47,587 nt of DNA, from contig NZ_VOSW01000071.1 of the NCBI RefSeq assembly GCF_009690905.1, forward strand, positions 1 to 47,587, given 5' to 3'. Positions 34,023 to 42,307 of the stretch are shown here, piece after piece. Positions within the stretch are counted from its first letter, which is position 1. The number at the start of each line of letters is the position of its first letter. The DNA is from Paraburkholderia madseniana (lineage in GTDB: Bacteria > Pseudomonadota > Gammaproteobacteria > Burkholderiales > Burkholderiaceae). Below the pieces are notes generated by a model, which searched no databases, had not been told where the DNA came from, and saw only the letters and a program-made list of their open reading frames with translations. Made by a program: the position numbers and the translations under genes.

Positions 34023-34386
34023 GATCGGCCCCGGACCAGTGAGGCGATCGCGTAGTGTGCGTTTGGAAACGGTCGCAGGCGTATGCGTCTGGTAATTGAT
34101 GGTGTGCAAGAGGTTTAATACGATAGTGGCGTTGCTCTGCTTCCACCTGGATTCAACATCCTGACGTCACCGACGTGAATCGCTCGTTTAGCTTTGCAAT
34201 AGACAAAGCCTGGAAGCGCCTGATCCATTGACGCGGCCCCAACAACGCGGTTTAGCCCCGTCATCGGTTGGTTAAATTGGCAAACTATGTGTATGTGATA
34301 TGTAAAGTTTAGGTATGTCGGAACTTGCACTGCGCTGTACAAACCGCGAACGAAAGTGGCGAGGGGCCGCCACAAGGAGAGGCGCA
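34023..34386 (+). other. Leader region of the EAD1 operon
   Basis: 364 bases between the lipase stop and the EAD1-trypsin start. It includes the promoter candidate at 34277-34304 and a run of AT-rich sequence around it. No gene is seen. Confidence 0.5.
34277..34304 (+). promoter_or_regulatory. Sigma70-like promoter of the EAD1 operon
   Basis: TTGGCA (34277-34282), a 16-base spacer, TATGTA (34299-34304), in an AT-rich stretch 80 bases before the preferred start codon. By eye it is the best promoter match seen in the region and suggests the operon can be expressed apart from the lipase. Confidence 0.5.
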
Positions 34387-35529
34387 ATGCCGCGGCTGAT
34401 GGAAAGAGGGAGTTTGAAACCGGTGGACAGGCTTACGATGCGCAAAGTTTTGCGCGATGCGTTCAAGACACCACCGCGTATGAAGGATCTCCTGCTCGCG
34501 ATAAACCGTGACTTCGACGACTACTATGGCATGGGCGACGATTATCCAGAGGCCGTGCAGAAGCTTGTCGACAGGGCGAACGAAGAATTATGGTGGATGG
34601 AGCTATTGGCCGCCGCTCACACTGCGAGGCCTACTGACCCGCTTCTTGCAGAATTCGCTGCGGAGTTTAACCTCGCGCCAATTCCGGTCGAGACGACCGC
34701 GCGCGGGACGGAACGCATCCCGGCAGGTGACCTTGAGGCCAAGGTGCGCGCCGCAAACCCGATGCTCGATGTCCTCGTCTGGCGAACGCGGCTGGGCGAG
34801 ATCGAAGGGCGTGTGTGCCGCGTCGAATGTCCCCCCGGCAAGGCGCGCGGCACCGGCTTTCTGGTCGGTCCGGATGTGGTGATCACCAACTATCACGTCG
34901 TGAAGGACGTGATCGATGGGACGTGGGCGCCGGAGCACGTGCTGCTGCGCTTCGACTACAAAGTACTATCCGACGGCGTGAAGCTCGGTGAAGACAAGAC
35001 CTATAGTCTCGCCGCTGACTGGCTTATCGATCACAGCCCCTATAGCGCGCACGACCTGGAAGCAATTCCAACTGGCGAGCCGGCCGTGGACGAGCTCGAC
35101 TACGCGCTCATGCGGACCGCTGGCGCGCCGGGACGCGAGCCTCTTTTCCCGGGTGATCCGAACTCAGCCGCGCGAGGTTGGATCGAGGTACCGCCAGGGC
35201 GTGCAGAGCTCGACTTCGGGAGGCAGAAGGCACTCTTCATCGTTCAGCACCCCGACGGTAAGCCGATGCAGGTCGCGCTCGATACGGATTCGATCACGGG
35301 CGTATTCGGCAACCAGACCCGCTTGCGCTATAGAACTAATACCGAGGGCGGTTCTTCGGGGTCTCCCTGTTTTGGGCCCGACTGGCAGTGGATTGCCCTT
35401 CACCATAGCGGCGATCCGATGTATGGCGGCCCTCAATATCCGGCGCGTTGGAATCAGGGCATCCTGGTGTCGGCCATCGTTAATTTGCTGGAGCAACGCG
35501 GCAAGCTCGTGGCTTTAGGGAGCAGATGA
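34387..35529 (+). CDS. EAD1-trypsin-like serine protease (conflict-system effector)
   Basis: A 380-aa protein. The frame opens at 34315, but ATG 34387 follows AAGGAGAGG and is preferred. Residues about 12-100 form an effector-associated domain 1 (EAD1)-like death-fold-type module: DRLTMRKVLRDAF, LLLAINRDFDDYYG, then LWWMELLAAAHTARPTDPLL. Residues about 135-375 are a trypsin-like protease with His170 (TNYHVV), Asp238 (ELDYAL) and Ser324 (GGSSGSP) in the classical order. It is cytoplasmic (no signal peptide). In systems of this kind EADs recruit effectors to a central ATPase or sensor; its partners should be the two genes that follow, which carry the same module. The stop overlaps the next start (ATGA). 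Confidence 0.9.
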   Translation: MPRLMERGSLKPVDRLTMRKVLRDAFKTPPRMKDLLLAINRDFDDYYGMGDDYPEAVQKLVDRANEELWWMELLAAAHTARPTDPLLAEFAAEFNLAPIPVETTARGTERIPAGDLEAKVRAANPMLDVLVWRTRLGEIEGRVCRVECPPGKARGTGFLVGPDVVITNYHVVKDVIDGTWAPEHVLLRFDYKVLSDGVKLGEDKTYSLAADWLIDHSPYSAHDLEAIPTGEPAVDELDYALMRTAGAPGREPLFPGDPNSAARGWIEVPPGRAELDFGRQKALFIVQHPDGKPMQVALDTDSITGVFGNQTRLRYRTNTEGGSSGSPCFGPDWQWIALHHSGDPMYGGPQYPARWNQGILVSAIVNLLEQRGKLVALGSR

Positions 35530-36629
35530 TGGCTTACGTCAAGTTCACCGGGCCTCAGTTGCTGGAACTCTCTACGGCATTGAAAGACGCGTTCGACCAG
35601 GCAGCCTTGAGCGATCTGCTGACTGGAATGAATCGCGACTTCGTTGATTACGCTGGATACCCTCCTTATAAAAATCAGGTGAGGGCCATCGTGACGAGCG
35701 CAGCGCAGGAATATTGGCTCGACAAGCTTATTGCGAATGCGCTGGCGGAACGTCCGGAAGACGTCGTGTTGCAACGGATCGAGAGCGCTCTCAATCAAGT
35801 CGCTTTACCGCAAGACTTCGACCCTTTTGAGATGTGCTGCCTGAGCGGCGAGTACGTTATGGTAAATCGCAAGCATTTGCGTTGTGCGCTGCGGGGCATG
35901 AGCGCGCCGCACGGCAAGCGCATCCTGATCGTGCGCGATAAGACACCGCCAACGGACGGCGCGCTCGTTTGCACCAAGACAGGCAAGAGCCTCAGTGTGC
36001 AGTTCATTTCCGCGCTCAAGCAGCAATTGCACGGATTCGAACTCGCGTGGATCGACTTGCGAAATTTCAATGATCAACTTGGCAGCGGCGTGCAGATCCA
36101 GCCGCGTGATCTTGGAGTAAAGCTTGTTCGCCTATTGGGATACGACGTTAGCAAAGTTCCGCCCGAGCCGAAGGATTCGCAGTGGTCGCGCTGGACGATC
36201 GACTTCTGCGACGATTTCGAGGCGCAGACGCATGGTGATGGACGCAGTGTCTGGATTGTCATCGATGAATTCAACAAAGTCGGACTGCCACAGGCTACGC
36301 TTGACGTCGTCAAGCAGCTTGCTGCCAGGGTTGCCGTGACGCTGACACAGTTCCGGCTTATCCTGCTTGGCTATCGTGACACCTTTGTGCCCGCAGTGCT
36401 CCCTCACGTTGAAGAGGAGACTATCGACCGGGCGCTTTCCGAGCGCGATGTGGTCGATTTCTTCATTCGCGCGACGCAACAACGGCATCTGATCATCGAT
36501 GACGAACGGATAGTTGAGGCAGCATCCGAAGCGCTCATGGGACTCGATCCCGGAGCGGACGCGTACCTTGAGGAAGTTGGCAACCGAGCCCGCGTAGCAC
36601 TTGCGCGCTTCTCTCCCGAGGGGGGCTGA
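35526..36629 (+). CDS. EAD1-iSTAND-like adaptor protein
   Basis: A 367-aa protein. ATG 35526 overlaps the preceding stop (ATGA); ATG 35529 is equally possible. Residues about 4-90 are EAD1-like (KFTGPQLLELSTALKDAF, LLTGMNRDFVDY, EYWLDKLIANALAERPEDVV). Residues about 105-350 look like an inactive-STAND-type P-loop domain: VNRKHLRCALRGM, RILIVRDK, a partial P-loop TKTGKS (150-155) that lacks the usual glycines, a Walker-B-like VWIVIDE (242-248), RLILLGYRDTF and RALSERDVVDFF. This order matches the iSTAND modules described beside EADs in bacterial conflict systems. It probably bridges sensor and effectors rather than hydrolysing NTP (inference). Confidence 0.85.
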   Translation: MMAYVKFTGPQLLELSTALKDAFDQAALSDLLTGMNRDFVDYAGYPPYKNQVRAIVTSAAQEYWLDKLIANALAERPEDVVLQRIESALNQVALPQDFDPFEMCCLSGEYVMVNRKHLRCALRGMSAPHGKRILIVRDKTPPTDGALVCTKTGKSLSVQFISALKQQLHGFELAWIDLRNFNDQLGSGVQIQPRDLGVKLVRLLGYDVSKVPPEPKDSQWSRWTIDFCDDFEAQTHGDGRSVWIVIDEFNKVGLPQATLDVVKQLAARVAVTLTQFRLILLGYRDTFVPAVLPHVEEETIDRALSERDVVDFFIRATQQRHLIIDDERIVEAASEALMGLDPGADAYLEEVGNRARVALARFSPEGG

Positions 36630-36632
36630 TCG

Positions 36633-39600
36633 ATGTCACCGTCCTTCCGCGCTTCCGAAATCCCCGAGTCCCAGATTGATGATCTCTCCGCGCGTGTCGC
36701 TGCGCGACTCGCGCGCTCTGTGCCGAATGGTGCTGCTGCGGCGGCGACCCCTAATAGGAGCGCCTTCGAGGAGAGCGCGTCTGTCCTAGCCTGGTTCGAA
36801 CCGGCGAGACTAAAGCCGCTCTTTGGAACAGTTTCGGACGTCGGTTGTGATGAAGAGATCGACCACCTGCTTGGCGTTTCGATTCGAATTACGGATGCGC
36901 AAGGCATTCGACGCTGGGCGCTGCGTCCGGACCTCCGAATCGCTTGCCTTCGGGAGTTGCGTGACCGAGGTGCTATTGAGGCTGCGCTCGCCGCCAATGA
37001 GCCGCCACAGTCTGATCCGGTACAGCAGGCGCTCGAGCACGGGCTTCGGGGCGAATCGGTGCGCCTTGAGGACCAAACCCTCAGCGAGCTACAGGCCGGA
37101 TATGACGTCGCAACCTGGCTGCAGGCGGCGGGATTTACGGTGTCGCCCGCGCCTTGCGAGATCACGAACCGCGTGGAATGGTTGACGCTTCTGCAGCCGT
37201 TCGAGCACCTGGCAGGCGAGCATTTTCGCGGGCGCAATGAAGAGCTGCGACGTCTGCGAGCTTTCGTAGGTGTCGTGCCGCCGCGCTCCTATGTCGACGC
37301 GGCGAGAGATATCACCGGTTCCGTCGTCAATCGTGTCGCTGATGTTCTCTTGCGCCGCTCCCCGAATTTCGCTCTCATGGTCTCTGGACCAGGCGGCGTC
37401 GGCAAATCGACACTCGTTGCGCGCTTTATTCTTGAGCACGCCCGCGCACATGAAAACGATCGCTTCCCGTTCGCCTACCTCGATTTCGATCGGCCGGACA
37501 TTTCTCCGGACGAACCGCTTACGGTCCTCGCAGAATCAATCCGACAGCTTGGTGTGGAGTATCCTGAGGTACGTGACACATGCGAGCGGCTGCGGGTAAT
37601 GTGGTTGGAGAAAATTGCGGCCGAGAGCGGGGCGCCGGCGATCGAGCGTGGCCCTATGATGGCGCGGATTCGCGCAGGCGCCATCCGCGACGCTGCATCA
37701 GCCTTGACTCGTCTGATGGGCGGCGATCGTCCCTTCGTGCTTGTCCTCGACACGTTCGAGGAGCTGCAGTTTCGAGGGGATCATGCGGTCAATGAGCTCT
37801 GGGAATTTCTCAAAGCGATGAAGTCCACGATGCCGCCCCTTCGCATCGTAATCGTGGGCCGTGCCGCTGTCGAAGGAAAGCGCATCGAGTCACTTGTACT
37901 TACGGCTTTCGATGAGTCCTCCGCTATTGGCTACCTTCAGGCTCGCGGTATGCGCGACTCACATATTGCGCGTGAGATCTTCCAGCACTTCGGTGGCAGC
38001 CCGCTCACCCTGAAGCTCGCGGCCGAGCTCGCGCTTCAGGACGACGCATCGCCGGAGTCGTTGGGCGTGGCAACGCGTGATCGTTTTTTCCGCCGCTTGA
38101 GCGAGGAGAACATCCAGCGCCAGCTGTATCAGCGCGTCCTCCATCATGTTCACACTCCAGAGATTGAGAAGCTGGCCCATCCGGGTCTCGTGCTTCGCCG
38201 CATCACGCCGGAACTGATCTTCGAAGTGCTGGCGAGGCCGTGTGGTATTGCGGTGAATTCGCTTGAGGAAGCGCACGTGCTGTTTCAGAAGCTCAAGCAG
38301 GAAATTTCGCTCGTGAAGGCCGATCCTGACGGCGCGCTGCGTCACCGCCAGGACCTCCGTCAACTGATGCTCGGTCCGCTGCAGGAAGACGAGCCCGCGA
38401 AGGCTCGCCTGATCCACGAGGGAGCGGTGCGCTTTTATGAGAGCACGGAGAGCGACATGGAGCGGGCGGAAGAGATCTATCACCGACTGTCGCTCGACCA
38501 GCCGCCTGAGCTGATTGACAGTCGGTGGCGGCGCGGAGTCCGACGGCATTTATGCAGTGCTTTGGCGGAATTTGATCCAGTTCGGCGGGCATTTCTGGCT
38601 TCGCGGCTCGAGGTGCCAGTGGACGCGGAAGCACGCGCGGCGGCTCGGCTTGCGGATTGGGAGCGAATCGTCGCGCGTAGCGCCGCGACGTGTCTCGATG
38701 ACGACTACGCCGAGGGCGCATTGGAGCAAATCGCGGAACGTCCGCAGCGCACTGCCGCGAGTCCGCTGGTATCAATTGAGGCGGCTGCGCTGGTGCGTCT
38801 GGGGCACATCCAAGAAGCACTTCGGGTTCTCGACCGGGCCTACGATCGGGCGGTTCGCGGGGAGGAGAGCGACGCCGCCGTGTTGCTTTCGTTGGCTTAT
38901 GCCGAATACGTGATCCGTTTCAGGCAGTTCGGAAATGCGGCAGGGGCTTATCAACGCTTAATACATGTAGAGAAAAGTCATCATCTTTCCATGACGCAGC
39001 GCGTCCAAAGCATGGGACAGCGGATCTTCCTCGGTGAGCTTGATCAGTCGTTGCGGGTGTCGCCCCCGCTGGGCTTCGAACTCGGCACCCTGATTGAGAA
39101 GGTGTCGAAAGCGGTGCTGGGCCGCTCACCTGCGGCCGGGCAATGGGCCGCCGCGGCTCCGGGGGAGGCTGCGCACTCGCGCGTCGTCGCGGTGGTCCGC
39201 GCAATTGGCATCCCGCGCGCATCCGATGCGTCGATGCGTGGATTTGCGCTAGCGCTAACGGGCCTCGACGTCGAGTACTCCGCTGCTACCGGGCTTGAAC
39301 CGGGAGCGCTCGCCCGCGCGTTGAATGTCCCACTGAGTGACTCGCTCACCGAGTCGTGGAGTGCGTATGTGCTTGAGGCGTCGCCAGCACAGCTGAAGCA
39401 CACCGTCGAGGCTGCGCTTGATCTCGACAACTCGCCTAATCGCGCGCAGCTGATCTCGGCGATTCAAGAAGTGATGGCCGATGCGCTCGGGCTCATCAGG
39501 AGTCACCTGCCCCACCTAGAGGTGCCGCCTGACGACGTGACGGAACGTCAGAAGAACGCTGGACTTACTGGCTCGCAGACGGCGGAATTGATGGCCGCGA

Positions 39601-40589
39601 TCGTCGAGGCCTTCACTCTCGACGACCTACGTGCGTCGCTGCGGTACCGACTTAATCGCAGCCTGGAAGTGTACGGGACGCCCGAGCAGCCTTTCAACCG
39701 AGTAGTTTTTGAGCTCTTGAGTGGGGCCGAGCGAGAAGGATGGCTCGTAACGTTGGTCACTACTCTTCTTGAGGCACGTCCCAACAATGAGCGCATTGCG
39801 CGCGTCGCATCGCGCTTGGGAATCTCGACGGTCACGGGCGACGCAAACCTTAGGGACACGCTCGAGAGCATTGCCCATGGCTCGGGGCCAATGGTCGATC
39901 CTGATATTGTACGCGCGCGCCTTAGCCAGATTGAGCGCAGCGTATGCCGGGTCGAGCTCAACGGGAAGTACGGCACCGGATTCCTGGTCGGACCTGACCT
40001 ACTGCTCACTGCCGATCATCTGATCGGCTCGACGACCAACGGCGCGTCTAGAATCCATGACGCGATTTTCAGATTCGACTATAGAACCGACGCAAACGGC
40101 GAGACGCTTACGCAGGGCTCCCTGTTCCGGGCGCGGGAATCGCTTTCGGATGGCGGATTGCGCGGGCTTGACTACGCGTTGTTGAAACTCGACGGGGCGC
40201 CGGGTGCGCAGCCGGTCGGTGGCGTAATAGCTGAATCGAAGGCTGTTCTGCGGAAATGGATTGAATTGCCACGACGGTTCCCCAAGGTTGAGCGTGGGGA
40301 AAGAATTATGATCGCCCAGTCGACGGGTGCCGGTCCGCTTGCGATCAATCTAGGTGTCCTCATAGCGGATCGTCCGCTGCACTATCGCGTTGACACGCAG
40401 CTGGGTTCGTCCGGTGCTCCCTGCTTCGACGCTCGTACGCTCCTGCCTATCGCGATGCACGTGGGAAAAATTGTCCGAAGTGACGAGAAAACCGATTACC
40501 GCACGTCCTACGGCGTATCGCTCGATGCCGTGGTCAAAGACCTTGAAGAGCAGAATCTCGGCAATTTGATCTTTGCGCGGTTTCGGTGA
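36633..40589 (+). CDS. STAND-type ATPase with C-terminal EAD1 and trypsin-like protease
   Basis: A 1318-aa protein starting 3 bases after the previous stop, with a G-rich SD. Residues 1-200 are an unrecognised N-terminal region with a helical segment (DLRIACLRELRDRGAIEAAL). A STAND/NACHT-like NTPase follows: Walker A GPGGVGKST (about 251-259), Walker B FVLVLDTFEE (about 368-377) and a GxP-type motif FGGSPLTLKLAAELAL (about 453). Next come a winged-helix-like part and about 450 residues of TPR-like helices. Residues about 975-1065 are EAD1-like (TGSQTAELMAAIVEAF, LEVYGTPEQPFNRVVF, GWLVTLVTTLLEARPNNERI). Residues about 1100-1318 are a trypsin-like protease with His1129 (TADHLIG), Asp1180 (GLDYAL) and Ser1260 (LGSSGAP). 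Sensor, recruiter and protease are thus in one chain. Confidence 0.9.
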   Translation: MSPSFRASEIPESQIDDLSARVAARLARSVPNGAAAAATPNRSAFEESASVLAWFEPARLKPLFGTVSDVGCDEEIDHLLGVSIRITDAQGIRRWALRPDLRIACLRELRDRGAIEAALAANEPPQSDPVQQALEHGLRGESVRLEDQTLSELQAGYDVATWLQAAGFTVSPAPCEITNRVEWLTLLQPFEHLAGEHFRGRNEELRRLRAFVGVVPPRSYVDAARDITGSVVNRVADVLLRRSPNFALMVSGPGGVGKSTLVARFILEHARAHENDRFPFAYLDFDRPDISPDEPLTVLAESIRQLGVEYPEVRDTCERLRVMWLEKIAAESGAPAIERGPMMARIRAGAIRDAASALTRLMGGDRPFVLVLDTFEELQFRGDHAVNELWEFLKAMKSTMPPLRIVIVGRAAVEGKRIESLVLTAFDESSAIGYLQARGMRDSHIAREIFQHFGGSPLTLKLAAELALQDDASPESLGVATRDRFFRRLSEENIQRQLYQRVLHHVHTPEIEKLAHPGLVLRRITPELIFEVLARPCGIAVNSLEEAHVLFQKLKQEISLVKADPDGALRHRQDLRQLMLGPLQEDEPAKARLIHEGAVRFYESTESDMERAEEIYHRLSLDQPPELIDSRWRRGVRRHLCSALAEFDPVRRAFLASRLEVPVDAEARAAARLADWERIVARSAATCLDDDYAEGALEQIAERPQRTAASPLVSIEAAALVRLGHIQEALRVLDRAYDRAVRGEESDAAVLLSLAYAEYVIRFRQFGNAAGAYQRLIHVEKSHHLSMTQRVQSMGQRIFLGELDQSLRVSPPLGFELGTLIEKVSKAVLGRSPAAGQWAAAAPGEAAHSRVVAVVRAIGIPRASDASMRGFALALTGLDVEYSAATGLEPGALARALNVPLSDSLTESWSAYVLEASPAQLKHTVEAALDLDNSPNRAQLISAIQEVMADALGLIRSHLPHLEVPPDDVTERQKNAGLTGSQTAELMAAIVEAFTLDDLRASLRYRLNRSLEVYGTPEQPFNRVVFELLSGAEREGWLVTLVTTLLEARPNNERIARVASRLGISTVTGDANLRDTLESIAHGSGPMVDPDIVRARLSQIERSVCRVELNGKYGTGFLVGPDLLLTADHLIGSTTNGASRIHDAIFRFDYRTDANGETLTQGSLFRARESLSDGGLRGLDYALLKLDGAPGAQPVGGVIAESKAVLRKWIELPRRFPKVERGERIMIAQSTGAGPLAINLGVLIADRPLHYRVDTQLGSSGAPCFDARTLLPIAMHVGKIVRSDEKTDYRTSYGVSLDAVVKDLEEQNLGNLIFARFR

Positions 40590-40742
40590 TGAAGGGCGAT
40601 GTAATCGCGAAGTGAGGCGCTCAAGTTCTATCGGCAAGTTGACGGATCTACGCTTCAAATGCGTGCGCCGTGCCCACATGACATGCAATAAGGAAAAAGT
40701 CCGGTTGTGAACCCCCCCCGGGAATCGTGGAGGCTGGTTGGT

Positions 40743-40925
40743 TTAAGTCAATTCGGGCACAGCGGCATTATTGCTAAGTTGCCGGCGGTAGTTTGCCTCA
40801 GCTTCTGCGTGAAAACTGGACTTCTCTAACCAGTCGCGGTCGATCTGCCCTTCTTGCTCGCCGCACTTCAGACGGTTGCGGATGTCCTTTGCTACCGTGT
40901 AGATCAAGCCAAGCCATTCGATCAT
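40743..40925 (-). CDS. Small hypothetical protein (60 aa)
   Basis: ATG 40923-40925 has GGAG eight bases upstream. A short helical, charged protein (MIEWLGLIYTVAKDIRNRLK) with no membrane helix long enough to be certain. It is convergent with the STAND gene (153-base gap). The end of a different upstream frame overlaps its start as ATGA, which would fit translational coupling. The family is not recognised. Confidence 0.5.
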   Translation of the reverse strand: MIEWLGLIYTVAKDIRNRLKCGEQEGQIDRDWLEKSSFHAEAEANYRRQLSNNAAVPELT

Positions 40926-41071
40926 GATGAGTCTCCGATAACAATCCCGACTTCAAGATGATTTCCGATGCGGTTGACGTTGGGTGGCGCTCCCGGATTG
41001 GGCCGTTCGCAAGCGAGGCGAGGGAAGCTTCCATCGTCAGTTCAAAGCGGATTTGACCAATATGCGACATT

Positions 41072-41212
41072 TCAGCAAGCTGCATCAGGAACGGCAGAAG
41101 GATCGCTCTCGACCTGTGCATCGGAAGCATGGAGCAACTCTTCTCCCCCCTCCGTTCTGATGACGTAGGCATGGACGTGTCGCAGCAGGAGCTTTTCGGC
41201 AGTACCTGACAT
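41072..41212 (-). CDS. Short ORF (46 aa)
   Basis: ATG 41210-41212 preceded by AAGG. The product, beginning MSGTAEKLLLRHVHAYVIRT and ending SDPSAVPDAAC, has balanced composition, unlike the longer overlapping frame 40798-41235 (Arg/Ser/Pro-rich). It may be a real microprotein or the eroded front of a gene, because the same frame resumes after two stops and reaches 40924. Confidence 0.35.
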   Translation of the reverse strand: MSGTAEKLLLRHVHAYVIRTEGGEELLHASDAQVESDPSAVPDAAC

Positions 41213-41323
41213 CGCAACTGCCTTGGAGTCTTCATACACCCAACCTCAGCATATCTTGGACTTCATTCACCCTGAAGCTGCTAGGTTCGTCCGTAGCAGA
41301 TCCATATAAAGTATGAAGCGCAT

Positions 41324-42214
41324 TTACGGAGTAAGAAGGCGTTGTAAGATCATGCGCGTCACGTTGTCCTGAGCTACCTTGCCTGCGGCCTGTACTGCAA
41401 GAGATGCGGCACTTTGGGCTGCTGCGCCAGGTGCTGCCGTCGGAACAACTCGTGCGATCGAGATAACCAACGTGTCCTTGTTTGTTCGCAGAAAGCTCAA
41501 TAAGCCTCCCGATGCTGGATTTAGACCGGCAAAATGTGTCAGAGTCCAGTTGGGTCCGCCACCGAGTCCGTAGATCAAAGTGAAGTCCACGGTCGAGCCA
41601 AAGTTGGGCGCCAGTGCTGCGCCACCGGTAAGGGGATCGTTGGGAAGCGAAGCCGTGCCTACAGCAATTGCCGGAATTTTATAGGGGTACTCGTTCTGAT
41701 ATGCGAACCCGGTTTCATATTTGAGGCCGGTGCTAATGATCTCCTCAATGCCAAGACTGCCTTTCAAGCCCGATCCATTGCTCTGGTTCTGACACTCTTT
41801 GAGACTTTGTTCCGTGGGCGTATTTTTGTCGAATAGTAAAGTGAACGTTACATTGAAGTTCCGATGCTGCTGCCCGGAAACCTGTCCACTCAAGGCTGCA
41901 GTAAAGTTTGTTCCTGTCGCGGCTAACGGGTCAATGTAGCTTAACGAGGGATTGACGCCCTGATTGTCAGTCACGTCTAGCGTCAGGTTGATGTTTGCGA
42001 CGTATTGCCCGTCCTGCAGGCCAGCTAGGGGGCTATTCGAATCCTTGGCTTTGTTCACGGAAATGAGTACCTCGCATTGAATCTCATCCAATACATCTGA
42101 CACTTTCGGACTCACTTTCTCGGGAATAAATGGGCTATCAAATTTTGGCAAGGTTGAGCAACCGCACAGCAGCGTGATTGTGCTTGCGAGCACCAACCAT
42201 TGAATTTGCTTCAT
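41324..42214 (-). CDS. Hypothetical lipoprotein (296 aa)
   Basis: ATG 42212-42214 after a GGGGG stretch starts a lipoprotein signal (QIQWLVLASTITLLCGC, lipobox LCGC, lipidated Cys19). The open frame from 42253 has no SD. The mature protein is beta-rich with an Asn/Gly-rich middle and probably binds the outer membrane: VANINLTLDVTDNQGVNPSL, NFNVTFTLLFDKN, STVDFTLIYGLGGGPNWTLT. A C-terminal Ala-rich helix follows. It lies 93 bases downstream of the S53 peptidase gene on the same strand, probably co-transcribed. The family is not recognised. Confidence 0.75.
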   Translation of the reverse strand: MKQIQWLVLASTITLLCGCSTLPKFDSPFIPEKVSPKVSDVLDEIQCEVLISVNKAKDSNSPLAGLQDGQYVANINLTLDVTDNQGVNPSLSYIDPLAATGTNFTAALSGQVSGQQHRNFNVTFTLLFDKNTPTEQSLKECQNQSNGSGLKGSLGIEEIISTGLKYETGFAYQNEYPYKIPAIAVGTASLPNDPLTGGAALAPNFGSTVDFTLIYGLGGGPNWTLTHFAGLNPASGGLLSFLRTNKDTLVISIARVVPTAAPGAAAQSAASLAVQAAGKVAQDNVTRMILQRLLTP

Positions 42215-42307
42215 CGCGCCCCCGTAGTCACTACATGTCCAATGCGACCTCAATTTGCTGGCGGCGACATTAGCCGCTTGGCGATAGCACGGTCCGTTTT
42301 CAAAGAT

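Noticed and set aside
40798..41235. 145-codon minus-strand frame after the lipoprotein gene
   Set aside because: Arg/Ser/Pro-rich composition and overlap with two better-supported small ORFs.
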